Shown in pieces: positions 4,434-5,263 of a DNA stretch of 5,263 nt (position 1 is the first letter of the stretch; each line of letters starts with the position of its first letter). This DNA is from an uncultured Lachnospiraceae bacterium (GTDB taxonomy: Bacteria; Bacillota; Clostridia; Lachnospirales; Lachnospiraceae), in NCBI GenBank assembly GCA_902797015.1, contig CADBRG010000025.1:1-5263 (forward strand), written 5' to 3'. The translations under genes were made by a program, and so were the position numbers. Under the pieces are notes generated by a model. It saw only the letters and a program-made list of their open reading frames with translations. It was not told where the DNA came from and did no database searches.

Positions 4434-5126
4434 CTACTTATTATAATCTCTTTCTCCGAATATTCCTGTTCCAACACGGACCATCGTGGCACCTTCTTCA
4501 ATCGCAACCTCGTAGTCCCCGGTCATACCCATAGACAGAATACTCATAGAAACATTATCAATGTTTCTATTCGCAATGTCAACCGATAATTTTTTGATTT
4601 CACGGAAATATTTCCGATTGTCCTCGGGATCCTCAACATATGGTGCGATCGTCATCAGACCGCAGATCCGGATTCCCGGGAGTGCTGAAACCGCCTCTAC
4701 AAGAGAAATGGCCTCATCCCGCGATGTGCCGAATTTACTCTCTTCTTCCGCAATATTCACTTCGATCAGAATATCTGTCAAAACATTGTTTTTTTCGGAA
4801 AGCCGGCTGATCTCTTCTGCCAGACGCAGGCTGTCTACGGAATGGATCAGTGTTGTTTTTCCAATCAGATATTTGACTTTATTTCGCTGAAGATGACCGA
4901 TCATATGCCAGTTGATATCATCCGGGAGCACCGGAATCTTATCCATCATCTCCTGCACTTTATTCTCACCAAAATCACGCGCGCCCGCCCGGTAAGCCTC
5001 CTCAAGCAATGGAATCGGCTTTGTCTTGCTGACTGCGATCAGCGTAACCTCATCCCTGCTTCTGCCTACCCGCGCACATGCATCTTCAATTTTCTTTTCT
5101 ACATTTGCTAAATTCTCTGTAACCAA
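4434..5126 (-). CDS. yggS: YggS/PROSC-family PLP-binding homeostasis protein
   Basis: 230-residue cytoplasmic protein of the YggS/PLPBP family (YlmE in Bacillus), the usual full length. The family binds pyridoxal 5'-phosphate on a single-domain alanine-racemase-like TIM barrel and keeps free PLP and amino-acid/keto-acid pools in balance; no catalytic reaction is established. Visible family motifs in order: AVSKTKP at about 31-37 with K34 as the PLP-linking lysine, FGENKVQE near 52-59, WHMIGHLQRNK near 73-83, HSVDS near 94-98, SKFGTS near 130-135, GLMTIAPY near 155-162, and the C-terminal SMGMTGDYEVAIEEGATMVR with VGTGIFGERDY, which holds the phosphate-binding residues. The start is TTG with a good AGGAG site. 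The gene ends in two tandem TAG codons, 39 nt before sepF. The yggS-sepF pair is conserved in Gram-positive division clusters, although YggS itself is not a division protein. Confidence 0.96.
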   Translation of the reverse strand: MVTENLANVEKKIEDACARVGRSRDEVTLIAVSKTKPIPLLEEAYRAGARDFGENKVQEMMDKIPVLPDDINWHMIGHLQRNKVKYLIGKTTLIHSVDSLRLAEEISRLSEKNNVLTDILIEVNIAEEESKFGTSRDEAISLVEAVSALPGIRICGLMTIAPYVEDPEDNRKYFREIKKLSVDIANRNIDNVSMSILSMGMTGDYEVAIEEGATMVRVGTGIFGERDYNK

Positions 5127-5132
5127 AACATA

Positions 5133-5137
5133 CTCCT
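5133..5137 (-). promoter_or_regulatory. Ribosome binding site that fixes the TTG start of yggS
   Basis: AGGAG on the minus strand lies 6 nt before a TTG codon at 5126-5124. An ATG at 5131-5129 sits closer to the motif but is out of frame and soon meets a stop. The TTG start is therefore the supported one. Confidence 0.75.
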
Positions 5138-5138
5138 G

Positions 5139-5263
5139 TTATTTGATCAGGTCGCCCTCTTTGATTTCATCACCTTCTAAGGCAATATGATCATACATCG
5201 ACAGACCGTAATCAGATCCTGTCTGAACGATTGCATACTCCGAATTTTCTGCCAGGATCTCAA
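5139..5263 (-). CDS. C-terminal fragment of a probable HlyD-like membrane-fusion/adaptor protein
   Basis: The last 41 complete codons of a gene that enters from the right edge, ending in TAA at 5139-5141. The visible residues include the strings EYAIVQTGSDYGLSMYDHIA and LEGDEIKEGDLIK, giving a short beta-rich end with YGLSMYDHI followed by an acidic 'EGDxIKEGDLI' tail. Such endings fit the last beta domain of HlyD/RND-adaptor-like proteins, and as I recall Lachnospiraceae genomes often carry a gene annotated this way directly before yggS. No transmembrane segment, lipoyl domain or start is visible, so the family call rests on a short tail and remembered context. The stop lies 12 nt before the yggS start and the yggS ribosome binding site falls in that gap, so the two genes are almost certainly co-transcribed. 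It could instead be an unrelated envelope protein. Confidence 0.5.
   Translation of the reverse strand, partial: EILAENSEYAIVQTGSDYGLSMYDHIALEGDEIKEGDLIK

Noticed and set aside
4561..4890. 109-codon plus-strand reading frame
   Set aside because: It lies entirely opposite yggS, whose protein motifs are unmistakable, and has no family features of its own.

Overview
All recognisable genes lie on the minus strand, so the window is read right to left. The organism looks like a low-to-medium GC Gram-positive anaerobe of the Clostridia, most likely a Lachnospiraceae-type gut bacterium. This rests on AGGAG-type ribosome binding sites, occasional TTG and GTG starts, SepF instead of Gram-negative division proteins, and a Firmicutes gene order (ylmE/yggS - sepF - lspA - rluD). 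The taxon is an inference; no rRNA is present.

Right-hand block (5263 to 2161): the 3' end of a gene that is probably a HlyD-type membrane-fusion/adaptor protein, then yggS (PLP homeostasis), sepF (FtsZ membrane anchor), lspA (lipoprotein signal peptidase) and rluD (23S rRNA pseudouridine synthase). It closes with a strong intrinsic terminator after rluD. A hairpin flanked by A/T tracts and a possible extended -10 promoter separate sepF from lspA, so the block may be two transcription units. It resembles a shortened tail of the division-gene cluster: ylmG, ylmH, divIVA and ileS, which lie between sepF and lspA in Bacillus-type genomes, are absent.

Middle block (2175 to about 513): a good sigma-A-type promoter, whose -35 element lies inside the rluD terminator arm, drives an unusual cytidylate-kinase-like P-loop protein. 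A short flavodoxin and a VOC/glyoxalase-fold protein follow. The flavodoxin and VOC genes are tightly coupled: the stop codon of one overlaps the ribosome binding site of the next. A hairpin followed by a T-run lies downstream of the VOC gene.

Left-hand block (1 to 573): no convincing gene, and visibly AT-richer sequence than the rest. It holds several long inverted repeats. In two of them a central arm can pair with either a left or a right partner. One hairpin (234-290) sits immediately downstream of a perfect -10 TATAAT box with 17-bp spacing to a weak -35, and is followed on the same strand by a T-rich tract. That layout suggests a short minus-strand RNA of about 65 nt. This non-coding block is the least explained and most interesting part of the window. 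I did not find a complete, clearly new multi-gene system.
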